Positions 44,316 through 52,808 of a stretch of DNA of 64,000 nucleotides are shown piece by piece. This stretch comes from CAYXLI01 sp964464925 (lineage in GTDB: Bacteria; Acidobacteriota; Terriglobia; Bryobacterales; Bryobacteraceae): positions 62,001 to 126,000 of the forward strand of contig CAYXLI010000014.1 of the NCBI GenBank assembly GCA_964464925.1. The letters run 5' to 3'. The notes under the pieces were generated by a model. That model was not told the DNA's origin and searched no databases. It saw nothing but the letters and a program-made list of their open reading frames with translations. Numbering within the stretch: the first letter of the stretch is position 1; each line of letters starts with the position of its first letter. The translations under genes were made by a program, and so were the position numbers.

Positions 44316-44432
44316 TTGGCCTGTCTCTTCGGGCCTCGGTTTGGACTCGCGCTGGCGGTGAGCTATTACGTTGGTGGCGCTGTGATCATCGGTGCGGTCT
44401 TTTTCGGCGCGATCCTGTACGTCTGCCGGTAA
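44316..44432 (+). CDS. predicted 38-aa single-pass membrane peptide
   Basis: An open frame with TTG start and GGAG 6 bp before it. It reads a short Cys-containing start and then GLALAVSYYVGGAVIIGAVF, a clean hydrophobic helix, ending YVCR. It directly follows traM. It has no known relative that I recall. Single-helix peptides of this size can be holin-, toxin- or complex-stabilising types; the context suggests a transfer-complex part. Confidence 0.45.
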   Translation: MACLFGPRFGLALAVSYYVGGAVIIGAVFFGAILYVCR

Positions 44433-44486
44433 TGTAGAATTCGTGCCGGCGCGACGGTTGACAGCACCAGGCTTTATCCTAAGCTG

Positions 44487-45467
44487 GTGCGCTCCAAGGC
44501 CCACTTCGTCGAGCCGATGCTACTTCTCCGCAAGGAGCAGTTGCCCGACGATCCGAACTGGCTCCTGGAACTCAAGTTGGATGGTTATCGCGCCCTGGCA
44601 TTCAAAACCGGCGGACGGGTTCATCTCCGCTCTCGCAACGACAACGATTTCACCGGGTACTATCCCGGAATCGTTCAGGCATTGGAGACGATGCCGGACG
44701 AGACCGTCATCGACGGAGAAGTGGTGGCACTCGATCCGGAGGGGAGGCCCTCGTTCACCGCCCTTCAGAATTATGGCGGCTCCGGAACTCCACTCAACTA
44801 CTACGTCTTCGACCTCCTGATCCTTAGAGGCCGAGATGTGATGGCGGAACCGCTGGTGCGGCGTCGGGAACTGTTGGAACGGGAGGTCCTGCCGACCCTT
44901 TCAGAGCCTGTCCGCTATTCGCCGGAGTTGCGCGCGAGCCTTGCCGACCTGATTCAGTCCGTAAAGGCGCAACGCCTGGAGGGACTCGTCGCCAAGAACC
45001 GAAACAGCCGCTATGAGCCCGGTCAGCGTTCGGGGGCTTGGCAGAAGATGCGGATCAACCAGGGCCAGGAGTTCGTAGTCGGCGGCTACACGGTCGGCGG
45101 CAGCACATTCGACGCACTGGTCTTTGGTTACTACGAGGGCAGCAAGCTCATGTATGCCGCTCGAACCCGTAACGGATTTACACCGAGGCTCCGAGCGGAG
45201 TTGATGAAACGCTTCGCACCGCTCGAAACGCGAACGTGTCCTTTTGCGAATCTTCCAGAAAAGAAGGCCGGTAGATGGGGCGCGGGGTTAACGGCTGCGA
45301 AAATGGAGGATTGCCGTTGGCTCAAACCAGCGCTGGTCGGGCAGTTCGAGTTTGTGGAGTGGACGCCTGACGGGCACCTTCGACACAGCCGGTTCGTCGG
45401 CCTTCGCGAGGACAAGAAGGCTCATGATGTTTTCAGGGATTCGGACCATGGCCGGGCAGAACAGTGA
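44487..45467 (+). CDS. ATP-dependent DNA ligase (LigD-ligase-like, cargo)
   Basis: A 326-aa protein. The nucleotidyltransferase site KLDGYRALAF has the adenylation Lys near residue 30. Motif III-like DETVIDGEVVALD, motif IV-like LEGLVAKNRNSRYEPG and motif V WQKMRINQGQEFVVGGY are clear, followed by an OB fold. This is the compact LigD-type ligase domain without LigD's polymerase and nuclease parts. The start is GTG. It could seal nicks in incoming DNA or take part in repair; no Ku gene is visible nearby. Confidence 0.9.
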   Translation: MRSKAHFVEPMLLLRKEQLPDDPNWLLELKLDGYRALAFKTGGRVHLRSRNDNDFTGYYPGIVQALETMPDETVIDGEVVALDPEGRPSFTALQNYGGSGTPLNYYVFDLLILRGRDVMAEPLVRRRELLEREVLPTLSEPVRYSPELRASLADLIQSVKAQRLEGLVAKNRNSRYEPGQRSGAWQKMRINQGQEFVVGGYTVGGSTFDALVFGYYEGSKLMYAARTRNGFTPRLRAELMKRFAPLETRTCPFANLPEKKAGRWGAGLTAAKMEDCRWLKPALVGQFEFVEWTPDGHLRHSRFVGLREDKKAHDVFRDSDHGRAEQ

Positions 45468-45563
45468 CGGCTAGCCGATTTCCCGTTCGGATGCAGAGCA
45501 GGGTTGTTTCAAGCCATTCTTCGCTGCGGAGCTGCGGATGTGGATGGTGGCCTTGCTCCTCCG

Positions 45564-46712
45564 CTACCGCTCTGGTCGTTGTGCGAGGCGAATTGTGCAG
45601 CCTTTTTTGGGAGTCCGATCTCGTGCTCCCATCCCATCGATCACAATGGTTCCGTCCCGTTGCCCGGCCAGAAGCAGGTCATTGAGGTCGGTCTTCCAGA
45701 CGAGCGGAAGTTCGAGGATGCGTGGCTGGAGCTCGTCGTAGGACGCTGGCCCCCGCTGCAGGATTGTGGCAATGCGTGCGTTCGCCTCTCTGAGGCGCCG
45801 CTCGCGTTCTTCCTCGATAGTACGTGACATTTCGGTGCTTGGCGCGAAGATGAGTTCTGCTTGTCCGCTTTTAGTTTCGCGGTGTTCTCGTTGTGCGGTC
45901 TCGCGTACTGCATCTTGTTCCTTGACGGTCTGTTTCTCTATGCGGCGGAATTCGGTGATGCCTTTCGGATTTCTAGTTGCGTACACGAGGTGGAAGTACG
46001 CGCGGTCGCTGTGGGGTTTTAGGATGCGTGTTGAGGTGACATAGGAAAAGCCGCCGATCGTGCGGAGCTGTTCCTTGTAGCACTCAAGGCTTGCTGTTTC
46101 TCGGTCGCTAGCGTTGCGGATGCCTCGCCAGGTAGTGGTGCCGAAGAATTGGTCGAGTGAGCGCTCGTTGGCGGGATCGGGGTAGTTGATGAATCGGTTG
46201 ATGAAATCGTACATGAAGTTCACCATGACCTCGCCGGGCTGGTGTTGGAGGATCGGGGCGATGTGATCCATCGCGAATCCGGTCCATCCTTTGGGGTCGA
46301 TGAAACAGAAGGAGAACGTCGCGCCGACCTCGCGAAGCAGCGCCTCGATATTGTCCTCGAAGGCGCCGGGGAGCGCAGTGGTCTTGACGGCGCCCGCATG
46401 CTGGTCCAGCGTTGCTTGCAGAGCGCGGAATGCCATAGCGTCCTTCTCGATGAATATGGCGCGGATGGTCGCGTAGCGTTGCTGCGCTGCGAGCCCTTCG
46501 CGGACGTAGTTGAGCTTGTCCAGCGCGATGCGGATGGAGGTGTCCGCGAGCGTTTCATCCGTTGCTTTCCAAGGGCCGGAGAAGCAGTCCGCATACACAA
46601 AGGACTGATGCGTGTACCCAATGTGGAACGCGACGGTTTCGAGGTAGCGTTCGAGGAAGAAGTGCTTGAGGTACGTCTGCTCCCGTCCCTGGTAGGACGC
46701 CACCGGTTTCAT
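45564..46712 (-). CDS. tcmP: TcmP, three-Cys-motif partner protein
   Basis: A 382-aa protein. The N-terminal half looks like a Rossmann-type methyltransferase: YLETVAFHIGYTHQSFVYADCFSGPW (D-x-F-x-G-P-like first motif) and SFCFIDPKGWTGF (fourth motif). A linker with HRETKSGQAELIFAPS leads to a C-terminal winged-helix-like region (REANARIATILQRGPASYDELQPRILELPLVWKTDLNDLLLAGQRDGTIVI), close to the GMT-like wHTH. The gene lies 12 bp after the DUF5131 gene, the constant partner of this family. The biochemical role is unknown. Confidence 0.9.
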   Translation of the reverse strand: MKPVASYQGREQTYLKHFFLERYLETVAFHIGYTHQSFVYADCFSGPWKATDETLADTSIRIALDKLNYVREGLAAQQRYATIRAIFIEKDAMAFRALQATLDQHAGAVKTTALPGAFEDNIEALLREVGATFSFCFIDPKGWTGFAMDHIAPILQHQPGEVMVNFMYDFINRFINYPDPANERSLDQFFGTTTWRGIRNASDRETASLECYKEQLRTIGGFSYVTSTRILKPHSDRAYFHLVYATRNPKGITEFRRIEKQTVKEQDAVRETAQREHRETKSGQAELIFAPSTEMSRTIEEERERRLREANARIATILQRGPASYDELQPRILELPLVWKTDLNDLLLAGQRDGTIVIDGMGARDRTPKKGCTIRLAQRPER

Positions 46713-46724
46713 CCGCTGTCCTCT

Positions 46725-47570
46725 TTATGCCATGCTCGTCTCGTTCGTGAGCTGTATGAGCGGTTCGGCATGCCACGTGGTATTGGCGCTTGCTAACGCT
46801 GCCATAAGGCGCTCGCGTACGGATCGCGCAGGTGCTGGGTTGCTCGATGCTGCGGGCATGTCGTCGTATGTTCGCCCGTCGAGTTGCCGGCCTCGTTTTT
46901 TCTTCTGGACGCCCCCCCATTGCTTAAAGAAGAACAGGGTGCCGTGCTGATCGCATTGCGTCTTAATGTGCTCGACCCATGCTGGTCGGAGGGGGCGCGC
47001 ACCTGGCCCGCTTTCGCCGCCTACTATGGCCCAGTGGATGCCGTCCAAATCGATTGCCCCGAGGTCTTCAAGGAGCGGTTCGATGCTCAGGAACCGGACC
47101 GCTGCTGGTGCTCGTCGGAGGTGCTCGATCCGCGGGAGACCGTACCGCTGGTCTTCGACGCTCACGCCCCACCAGATGTGCGATGCGCCCGCAGCCTTCC
47201 GAAGTCGTGTGGTGAGAAGTTGTTCGAGTCGTTGGGCGCGTTTCGTAAGGACTTGGTAGGTGTGCCAGTTTGCATGGAGCATCACGTTCGCGACGGCGTC
47301 GATGTAGTCGTCAGGAACGGCATCTTGGAAGAGGTCGCTCATGCTGTTCACGAACACGGTTTTCGGTGATCCCCACCGAAGTGGTTCGGTGAGTTTCTCG
47401 GGGACCAGGCGCGGGTCGAAGCCGTGCTCATATGGATGGCCGGGCACGTTGCGGAATCGCTCGGCAAACGTCTCGGCGTAGCAGTGCTTGCAACCCGGAC
47501 TGATTTTGACGCAGCCACGGACGGGGTTCCAGGTGGCTTCTGTCCATTCGATCTTGGATTGTAGGCTCAT
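46725..47570 (-). CDS. DUF5131 / phage Gp37-Gp68 three-Cys-motif protein
   Basis: A 281-aa protein. The N-terminus SKIEWTEATWNPVRGCVKISPGCKHCYAE has Cys20, Cys27 and Cys30 in a C-x6-C-x2-C cluster. This resembles radical-SAM/photolyase-related [4Fe-4S] clusters (the usual form is C-x3-C-x2-C). Later segments are VFVNSMSDLFQDAVPDDYIDAV, YQVLTKRAQRL, IWWGVSVEDQ and WAIVGGESGPGARPL. Related proteins occur in phages. Together with TcmP it is an operon transcribed opposite to the transfer genes, with separate regulation. The substrate is unknown, possibly DNA or a tRNA. Confidence 0.9.
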   Translation of the reverse strand: MSLQSKIEWTEATWNPVRGCVKISPGCKHCYAETFAERFRNVPGHPYEHGFDPRLVPEKLTEPLRWGSPKTVFVNSMSDLFQDAVPDDYIDAVANVMLHANWHTYQVLTKRAQRLEQLLTTRLRKAAGASHIWWGVSVEDQRYGLPRIEHLRRAPAAVRFLSIEPLLEDLGAIDLDGIHWAIVGGESGPGARPLRPAWVEHIKTQCDQHGTLFFFKQWGGVQKKKRGRQLDGRTYDDMPAASSNPAPARSVRERLMAALASANTTWHAEPLIQLTNETSMA

Positions 47571-47703
47571 CGAACTGCCTCACAGACTTGTTCACATTCT
47601 TACATGAAAATGTTTGCTGCTCGACGCGCAGTCCCGGCTCTTGCCCTTCGCGCCGGTGCCGCTGGTGGATTTCGCTGTTGCCCGAGAGTCGGCGGCATGG
47701 CAT

Positions 47704-48573
47704 TCAGCGCCCGCGGCAGCTCAGTGCAGCGTAAGCCTTCTTGACCGTCCGCTCAACATACTCTGCCTGCCTCTTATCTGTCCCCTTATGCCGCAGGTCT
47801 CTGCTCCGGAGCGCGTCTTTAACGGCGGCTTCCGTACTCCCATGGGCGAGCGCATAGACCGCATACGCCAGGTCCGCCCTGGTGTTGTCACCTGCGTATG
47901 CGGGCTTGGCGCGAAAGAACTCGATTGATCTCGGTTCGCGAGCTTGGCCTTGGAGACGAGGGTGCGACTGGAGCGTCCCCTCCCTCCGCGCGATCTCAAC
48001 CTCGCGACAGATTGTGTCCACCAAGGACTGCCTTTGCATGTAGGGCTGTCCGGTAGCCTCCACGAGCCGCACGAACGGGTAGAGACCGTTCGATTCATAC
48101 TTCGGCTTCCGGTTGGTGAGACCCCCAAGCCGACCGAAATGCCGCCAGTCCGCCGCGCCCCGGTCTCCACCGAATCGCTCGGCTAGGGCGCGGGCTGCCG
48201 CGGTGGATTCCGCTCTTGGAAGGACTCTGCCGTGATTGAGCCACGCCTGGAAGTTGCCGGGCGACGTCTCCACGACTATGGCCGGCTGGAAACCTTCCGC
48301 CTTCATGCGCTCCAGAGCCGCGGCGTTGAGGTCGTCCACAAGGCTCAGTGCGTGTTCGCCCTTGGGACGTATGTAGATGTTTCGCCCCTGGCTGTTCTGG
48401 TATTTGAGCCAGCCGACGGACTTCAGTAGGGTCGCCTTATCCCACGTCCTGGGCAGCATCTCGGGTTCTTTCACGTTTCCATCGACTGCCGGCTTGTAGA
48501 GGCCGATCTCGAAAATGTCGACCGCCATGGCGTCCGCTTGGCGGGTGATTGCGTCTAGGGTTATCCGGTTCAT
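47704..48573 (-). CDS. RepB-family DNA primase
   Basis: A 289-aa protein (GRNIYIRPKGEHALSLVDDLNAAALERMKAEGFQPAIVVETSPGNFQAWLNHGR ... RALAERFGGDRGAADWRHFGRLGGLTNRKPKY) matches the RepB/RepSB-type primase of mobilisable plasmids. Such primases make primers for lagging-strand synthesis on ssDNA, useful in the recipient after transfer. It is divergent from trbB and shares the central promoter region. The catalytic acidic pair is probably the Asp-Asp in SLVDDLN. Confidence 0.85.
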   Translation of the reverse strand: MNRITLDAITRQADAMAVDIFEIGLYKPAVDGNVKEPEMLPRTWDKATLLKSVGWLKYQNSQGRNIYIRPKGEHALSLVDDLNAAALERMKAEGFQPAIVVETSPGNFQAWLNHGRVLPRAESTAAARALAERFGGDRGAADWRHFGRLGGLTNRKPKYESNGLYPFVRLVEATGQPYMQRQSLVDTICREVEIARREGTLQSHPRLQGQAREPRSIEFFRAKPAYAGDNTRADLAYAVYALAHGSTEAAVKDALRSRDLRHKGTDKRQAEYVERTVKKAYAALSCRGR

Positions 48574-48598
48574 GTGGGCAACTCCCTGCGATTTGCAG

Positions 48599-48644
48599 TT
48601 GACAAGCGCACGTGAGTGCGTAAAGCTAGCTTGTACAAGCTAGC
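48599..48644 (+). promoter_or_regulatory. trb promoter overlapped by a perfect 20-bp palindrome
   Basis: -35 TTGACA (48599-48604), 16-bp spacer, weak -10 TAAAGC (48621-48626). The palindrome GCTAGCTTGTACAAGCTAGC (48625-48644) covers the -10 to the base before the trbB ATG. It has the same core as the sites at 40242, 42483 and 42695. Bound repressor would block transcription and leave no free ribosome site. Confidence 0.7.
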
Positions 48645-49691
48645 ATGAACAGTCAAGGGGCAAATGGGCGTTTGGTTCTGGAATCGGCGGATCACCGTGC
48701 CCGCCTCGATGCCAAACTGAGGCGCGAACTGGGCGATACCGTCCTGTCGGCACTCGACGATGCCCGGACCGAGGACATCGTTCTCAACCCAGACGGGCGT
48801 CTGTGGGTGAAGCGGCAGGGAATGGGATTTGCCGTTGCGGGCGAGATGTTCGCTGCCCAGGCCCAGGCGGCTATCGGAACAATTGCCGCACAGCGGGGCA
48901 CCGTTGCGAACTACGACCGCCCCATTCTGGAGACGGAACTTCCAGTGGACGGGAGCCGGTTCGAGGGCATCGTCCCGCCTGTCGTTCGCCGGCCCATCTT
49001 CGCCATCCGCCTCCGGCCTCGCCGGGTATTCACGTTGGAGGATTACGAAGCCGGCGACATTCTGAGCTGCTCTTCAGATCCTCGGAACGCGCAAAGGTCG
49101 CGTCGGTCCTTCGCGGAAACTGTCCGCGGGTTGAGCCACGGCGAAGTGATTCGGGCGGCCATCCGGGATCGGAGGAACATCCTAATCGTCGGCTCTACCG
49201 GGTCCGGCAAGACCACGCTGGTGAACGCGATTCTCGAAGCTGTCGCGCGGATCTCTCCCTCAGATCGCGTCATCACGATCGAGGACACGATGGAGCTGCA
49301 ATGTCCCGTCGAGAACTACGTTGACCTGCGCGCCGTTGCCGGCGTGAGCATGCTCGATTGTCTCCGGGCGTGCATGCGCCTGAAGCCGACCCGAATCGTA
49401 GTGGGAGAGGTTCGCGGAGCCGAGGCCCACGTAATGCTCAAGAGCTGGAATACCGGGCATCCGGGCGGAGTGGCGACAATCCACGCCAACGATGCCCTCA
49501 GCGGGTTGGTTCGGCTGGAGTCCCTTGTGGCCGAGGCGACCAGTGCGCCTCAGCAAAGTCTCATCGCCGAAGCCGTCGATCTGGTGATCTTCATCGACGA
49601 GGAATCAAGTTTGGCAGCTGGCCGAAAAGTGCGGGAGCTGCTAGTGGTGACCGGGTACGACCAAGGCCGCTACCTGGTCGAGTATGTCTGA
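48645..49691 (+). CDS. trbB: TrbB/VirB11 ATPase
   Basis: A 348-aa T4SS ATPase. The N-terminal domain is LRRELGDTVLSALDDARTEDIVLNPDGRLWVKRQG. Walker A is IVGSTGSGKTTLVNAIL (near residue 182), the Asp box is DRVITIEDTMELQ, and Walker B RIVVGEVRGAEAHVML plus the His box HPGGVATIHANDA follow. It has no clear ribosome site because the operator runs up to the ATG. First gene of the trb operon. Confidence 0.95.
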   Translation: MNSQGANGRLVLESADHRARLDAKLRRELGDTVLSALDDARTEDIVLNPDGRLWVKRQGMGFAVAGEMFAAQAQAAIGTIAAQRGTVANYDRPILETELPVDGSRFEGIVPPVVRRPIFAIRLRPRRVFTLEDYEAGDILSCSSDPRNAQRSRRSFAETVRGLSHGEVIRAAIRDRRNILIVGSTGSGKTTLVNAILEAVARISPSDRVITIEDTMELQCPVENYVDLRAVAGVSMLDCLRACMRLKPTRIVVGEVRGAEAHVMLKSWNTGHPGGVATIHANDALSGLVRLESLVAEATSAPQQSLIAEAVDLVIFIDEESSLAAGRKVRELLVVTGYDQGRYLVEYV

Positions 49692-49713
49692 CCGAATCCA
49701 TTTGGAGGTACGA

Positions 49714-50031
49714 ATGAACTCACTCTTCAAGCGAACGATGCTGGCTCCGCTCTTCCTGCTGGCAAGCCGTGCAGCATGGGCGGGCGGCGGTGGCGGCGGA
49801 CTCCCGTGGGAGACTCCGCTCAACACGGTGGCACAGTCACTGACGGGTCCGGTCGCCCTTTCCATTTCACTTATCGCTCTCATGGTGGCCGGTGGAACCC
49901 TTGTGTTCGGCGGCGAACTGAGCGAGTTCGCCCGGCGGTCCTGCGTGGCGGTGTTGGCGATCGCCTTCCTGGTGCTCGGGGCCGGTTTCATGACGAGCCT
50001 GTTCGGCGTTGGCGGCGCAACGGTCATCTAG
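49714..50031 (+). CDS. trbC: TrbC/VirB2 pilin
   Basis: A 105-aa protein from the ATG at 49714, preceded by GGAGGT. It has a signal peptide (MLAPLFLLASRAAWA), a Gly-rich cleavage site, then two hydrophobic helices (LSISLIALMVAGGTLVFGG; SCVAVLAIAFLVLGAGFMTSLFG). This is the usual pilin plan. TraF in this element would process and cyclise it. Confidence 0.92.
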   Translation: MNSLFKRTMLAPLFLLASRAAWAGGGGGGLPWETPLNTVAQSLTGPVALSISLIALMVAGGTLVFGGELSEFARRSCVAVLAIAFLVLGAGFMTSLFGVGGATVI

Positions 50032-50038
50032 GGGCGCT

Positions 50039-50350
50039 ATGGACAAGCCGCGGGAGGTCGTAATCCATCAAAGCGCAAACCGCCCCCACCTGCTTCTTGG
50101 GGGTGATCGGGAACTGGTGCTGTTTTCGGCTCTGCTCTCCGCAATGCTGATCTTCGCGCTCGTCACCTGGTGGGGCGTGCTGACCGGCATCATGCTTTGG
50201 TTCCTAGCAGTCGCCATCTTGAGCCGGATGGGAAAAGCGGACCCCCTCCTGCGGCAGGTCTACCTGCGTCATCTGCGGTACCGGCCCTTCTATCCGGCGA
50301 AGGCAGCCATACACGGGCGGTCGATAGCGACCCCGCGGAGTTGGAGGTAA
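50039..50350 (+). CDS. trbD: TrbD/VirB3
   Basis: A 103-aa protein from the ATG at 50039 (MDKPREVVIHQSANRPHLLLGGDRELVLFSALLSAMLIF). There are two close membrane helices and the tail RMGKADPLLRQVYLRHLRYRPFYPAKA, as in TrbD. VirB3 proteins anchor the VirB4 ATPase to the channel. It is 7 bp after trbC and 4 bp before trbE. Confidence 0.9.
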   Translation: MDKPREVVIHQSANRPHLLLGGDRELVLFSALLSAMLIFALVTWWGVLTGIMLWFLAVAILSRMGKADPLLRQVYLRHLRYRPFYPAKAAIHGRSIATPRSWR

Positions 50351-50354
50351 ACCA

Positions 50355-52808
50355 ATGCAGATCACCGAGCATCGAACTGGCGCGCGCGGTCTTGCCGACC
50401 TGCTCCTGTACGACTCCCTTGTCGACGATGGTGTTCTGCTCCTCCAGGACGGAGCTCTCCTGGCGGCCTGGACGTTCCGTGGTCCCGACATGGCGTCGGC
50501 AACGCATGCCGAGATGGCCGCGCTGAGCGCCCGCCTGAATACGGTGCTCCGACTCGGAGGCGGATGGATGGTTCAGTGTGACGCCATCCGGTCCAAGGCT
50601 CCCGGTTACCCGGAGGCCGGTGCCTTTCCGGATTTGGTGACGGCCCTCATAGATGAAGAGCGCCGCGAACAGTTCATGGCCGAGGGGGTGCATTTCGAGA
50701 GCGAATATTTCCTTGCCTTGACGTACCTGCCACCCGAGCAGCACGAGGAGCGCGTAAAGGGCTTTCTCTTCGAGGGACAACGGCAGATAAAGTCCGGTGC
50801 TCAGAAGACCCTTGAGTATTTCAAGAGTCGCGTCGCTTCGTTTGAAGACCTGTTCGGCTCGCTCTTTCAGGTCCGTCGCCTCAAGGGCAGGCGTTTCGCC
50901 GACGACGCCGGGTTTCCTCACGTTCAGGACGATCTTCTGCGCTACGTGCACCGATGCGTAACGATGGCGGATCACCCAATCGAACTCCCCGCCGTACCCG
51001 CTTACCTCAACGATCTGCTGGGCACGCAAGATCTCGTCGGCGGGATCGCCCCGAAGATCGGGACGAAGCATATCCGGGCGATTGCGGTTGACGGTTTTCC
51101 GCGGGCGAGCTTCCCCGGCATTCTGGGGGCGCTCGACAACCTCGCTATCGAATACCGTTGGCACACGCGGGCGATCCTCCTGGACCCAGAAGAGGCTCGT
51201 GGGCTCCTGGACAAGACCAGGCGCAAGTGGCGCTCGAAGGTGCGCGGCTGGAAAGACCAGTTGCTGCGAACGGAAACCGGGCCGACGAATATCTACGCCC
51301 AGGAGATGGCGGCCGACGCTGAGGAAGCGATGAGCGTCGCCGCGTCCGGCGATGTTCAGTTTTGTCTCTTCACCACACTGATCCTCGTCTTCGACACGGA
51401 TCAAGGCCGTCTCGAGGAATCGGCGGCTCTCGTGGTGAAGACGATTCAGAATCTCGGTTTTGCCTGTCGAATCGAGTCGGTGAATGCGCTCGAAGCCTGG
51501 CGGGGTAGCCTCCCTGGGGATGGGTACCGGAACGCTCGTCGAGTGATCCTGCACACCCTGAACCTGGCCGACATGATGCCGATTACGGCGGTATGGGCAG
51601 GTTCCAGGAAGAACCCTTCACCGTTGATGCCGGCAAAGAGCCCGCCGCTGATGTTCGCGGCTACGACCGGTGCGACTCCGTTCCGTCTCAACCTGCATGT
51701 CGGCGATCTCGGCCACACGCTGATGGTCGGACCTCCGGGTTCGGGCAAATCGACGTGCCTCGGCGCAATTACGGCGCAGTGGTTCCGTTATCCGCGCGCC
51801 CAGGTATTTGCATTCGACAAGGGCTACTCGCTGATGGCGCTAACGGCGGCGGCAGGCGGTGAATTCTACGACATCGGTGGGGAAAGGACGGCGTGGGCGT
51901 TCTGCCCGTTGAAAGAGATCGACACCCCGGCGGACGTGGCGTGGGCCGTGGACTGGCTGGAAGGCCTCTGCGCGTTGCAGGACTTCAAGGTGAGTCCTCG
52001 CGAGCGCAACGCCCTGGCCGAAGCCGTAATCCTGCTCCAGAGCTCGCCGACCCGAACCCTCACGGAGCTGTCCGCGAACGTGCAGGACACCGAAGTTCGC
52101 GAAGCGCTGCAATACTACACGCTCGCTGGCGCGATGGGGCATCTGCTCGACGCCGATCAGGACATGCTCGGGGACGGCCGATTCCTGACGTTCGAGACGG
52201 AGCACCTGATGAACCTCGGCGAGAAAGCTGTGGTCGCGGTCCTTCTCTACTTGTTCAGGCGGATCGAAAAGCGGCTCGACGGTTCCCCGACTCTGGTGCC
52301 GCTCGACGAAGCGTGGGTTTACCTCCGGCATCCGCTCTTTCGGGAGCGGGTGCGGGATTGGCTCAAGACGCTGAGGAAGTTCAACGGCGCAGTCCTGCTC
52401 GCAACGCAGAACCTCTCGGACATCTTCAACAGCCCGATCCGCGATGTCGTGTTGGAATCCTGTCCGACCAAGATCCTGCTCCCTAATGCGGAGGCTGCGA
52501 ACCCGGCATCGAGACAGTTCTACGAATCCATCGGACTGAACGACCGCGAGGTCGAGATGGTCCAGAAAAGCATTCCGAAACGGCAGTATTACGTCGTCTC
52601 GCCGATTGGCCGCAGGATGATCGCGCTTGGCCTCGGTGGCGTCGCGCTGTCGTTTGTCGGCGTGAACGGGCGCGAGGAGCGACAGCAGTTGGAAGATGTG
52701 ATCGAAATCCACGGGGAGCAGTGGCCGGCGGAATGGCTGCGCATGCGTGGTCTGCCCGAGTGGGCAGCGTATCTCGAAGAAAAGTACACGGTAGGAGGTG
52801 AGCATTGA
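50355..52808 (+). CDS. trbE: TrbE/VirB4 ATPase
   Basis: An 817-aa T4SS ATPase. The N-terminal region is LLYDSLVDDGVLLLQDGALLAAWTFRGPDM, Walker A VGPPGSGKSTCLG near residue 458, and Walker B LVPLDEAWVYLRHP near residue 648, followed by ATQNLSDIFNSPIRDVV. The ATG has GGAGGT just upstream. Its TGA overlaps the TTG start of trbJ. Confidence 0.95.
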   Translation: MQITEHRTGARGLADLLLYDSLVDDGVLLLQDGALLAAWTFRGPDMASATHAEMAALSARLNTVLRLGGGWMVQCDAIRSKAPGYPEAGAFPDLVTALIDEERREQFMAEGVHFESEYFLALTYLPPEQHEERVKGFLFEGQRQIKSGAQKTLEYFKSRVASFEDLFGSLFQVRRLKGRRFADDAGFPHVQDDLLRYVHRCVTMADHPIELPAVPAYLNDLLGTQDLVGGIAPKIGTKHIRAIAVDGFPRASFPGILGALDNLAIEYRWHTRAILLDPEEARGLLDKTRRKWRSKVRGWKDQLLRTETGPTNIYAQEMAADAEEAMSVAASGDVQFCLFTTLILVFDTDQGRLEESAALVVKTIQNLGFACRIESVNALEAWRGSLPGDGYRNARRVILHTLNLADMMPITAVWAGSRKNPSPLMPAKSPPLMFAATTGATPFRLNLHVGDLGHTLMVGPPGSGKSTCLGAITAQWFRYPRAQVFAFDKGYSLMALTAAAGGEFYDIGGERTAWAFCPLKEIDTPADVAWAVDWLEGLCALQDFKVSPRERNALAEAVILLQSSPTRTLTELSANVQDTEVREALQYYTLAGAMGHLLDADQDMLGDGRFLTFETEHLMNLGEKAVVAVLLYLFRRIEKRLDGSPTLVPLDEAWVYLRHPLFRERVRDWLKTLRKFNGAVLLATQNLSDIFNSPIRDVVLESCPTKILLPNAEAANPASRQFYESIGLNDREVEMVQKSIPKRQYYVVSPIGRRMIALGLGGVALSFVGVNGREERQQLEDVIEIHGEQWPAEWLRMRGLPEWAAYLEEKYTVGGEH

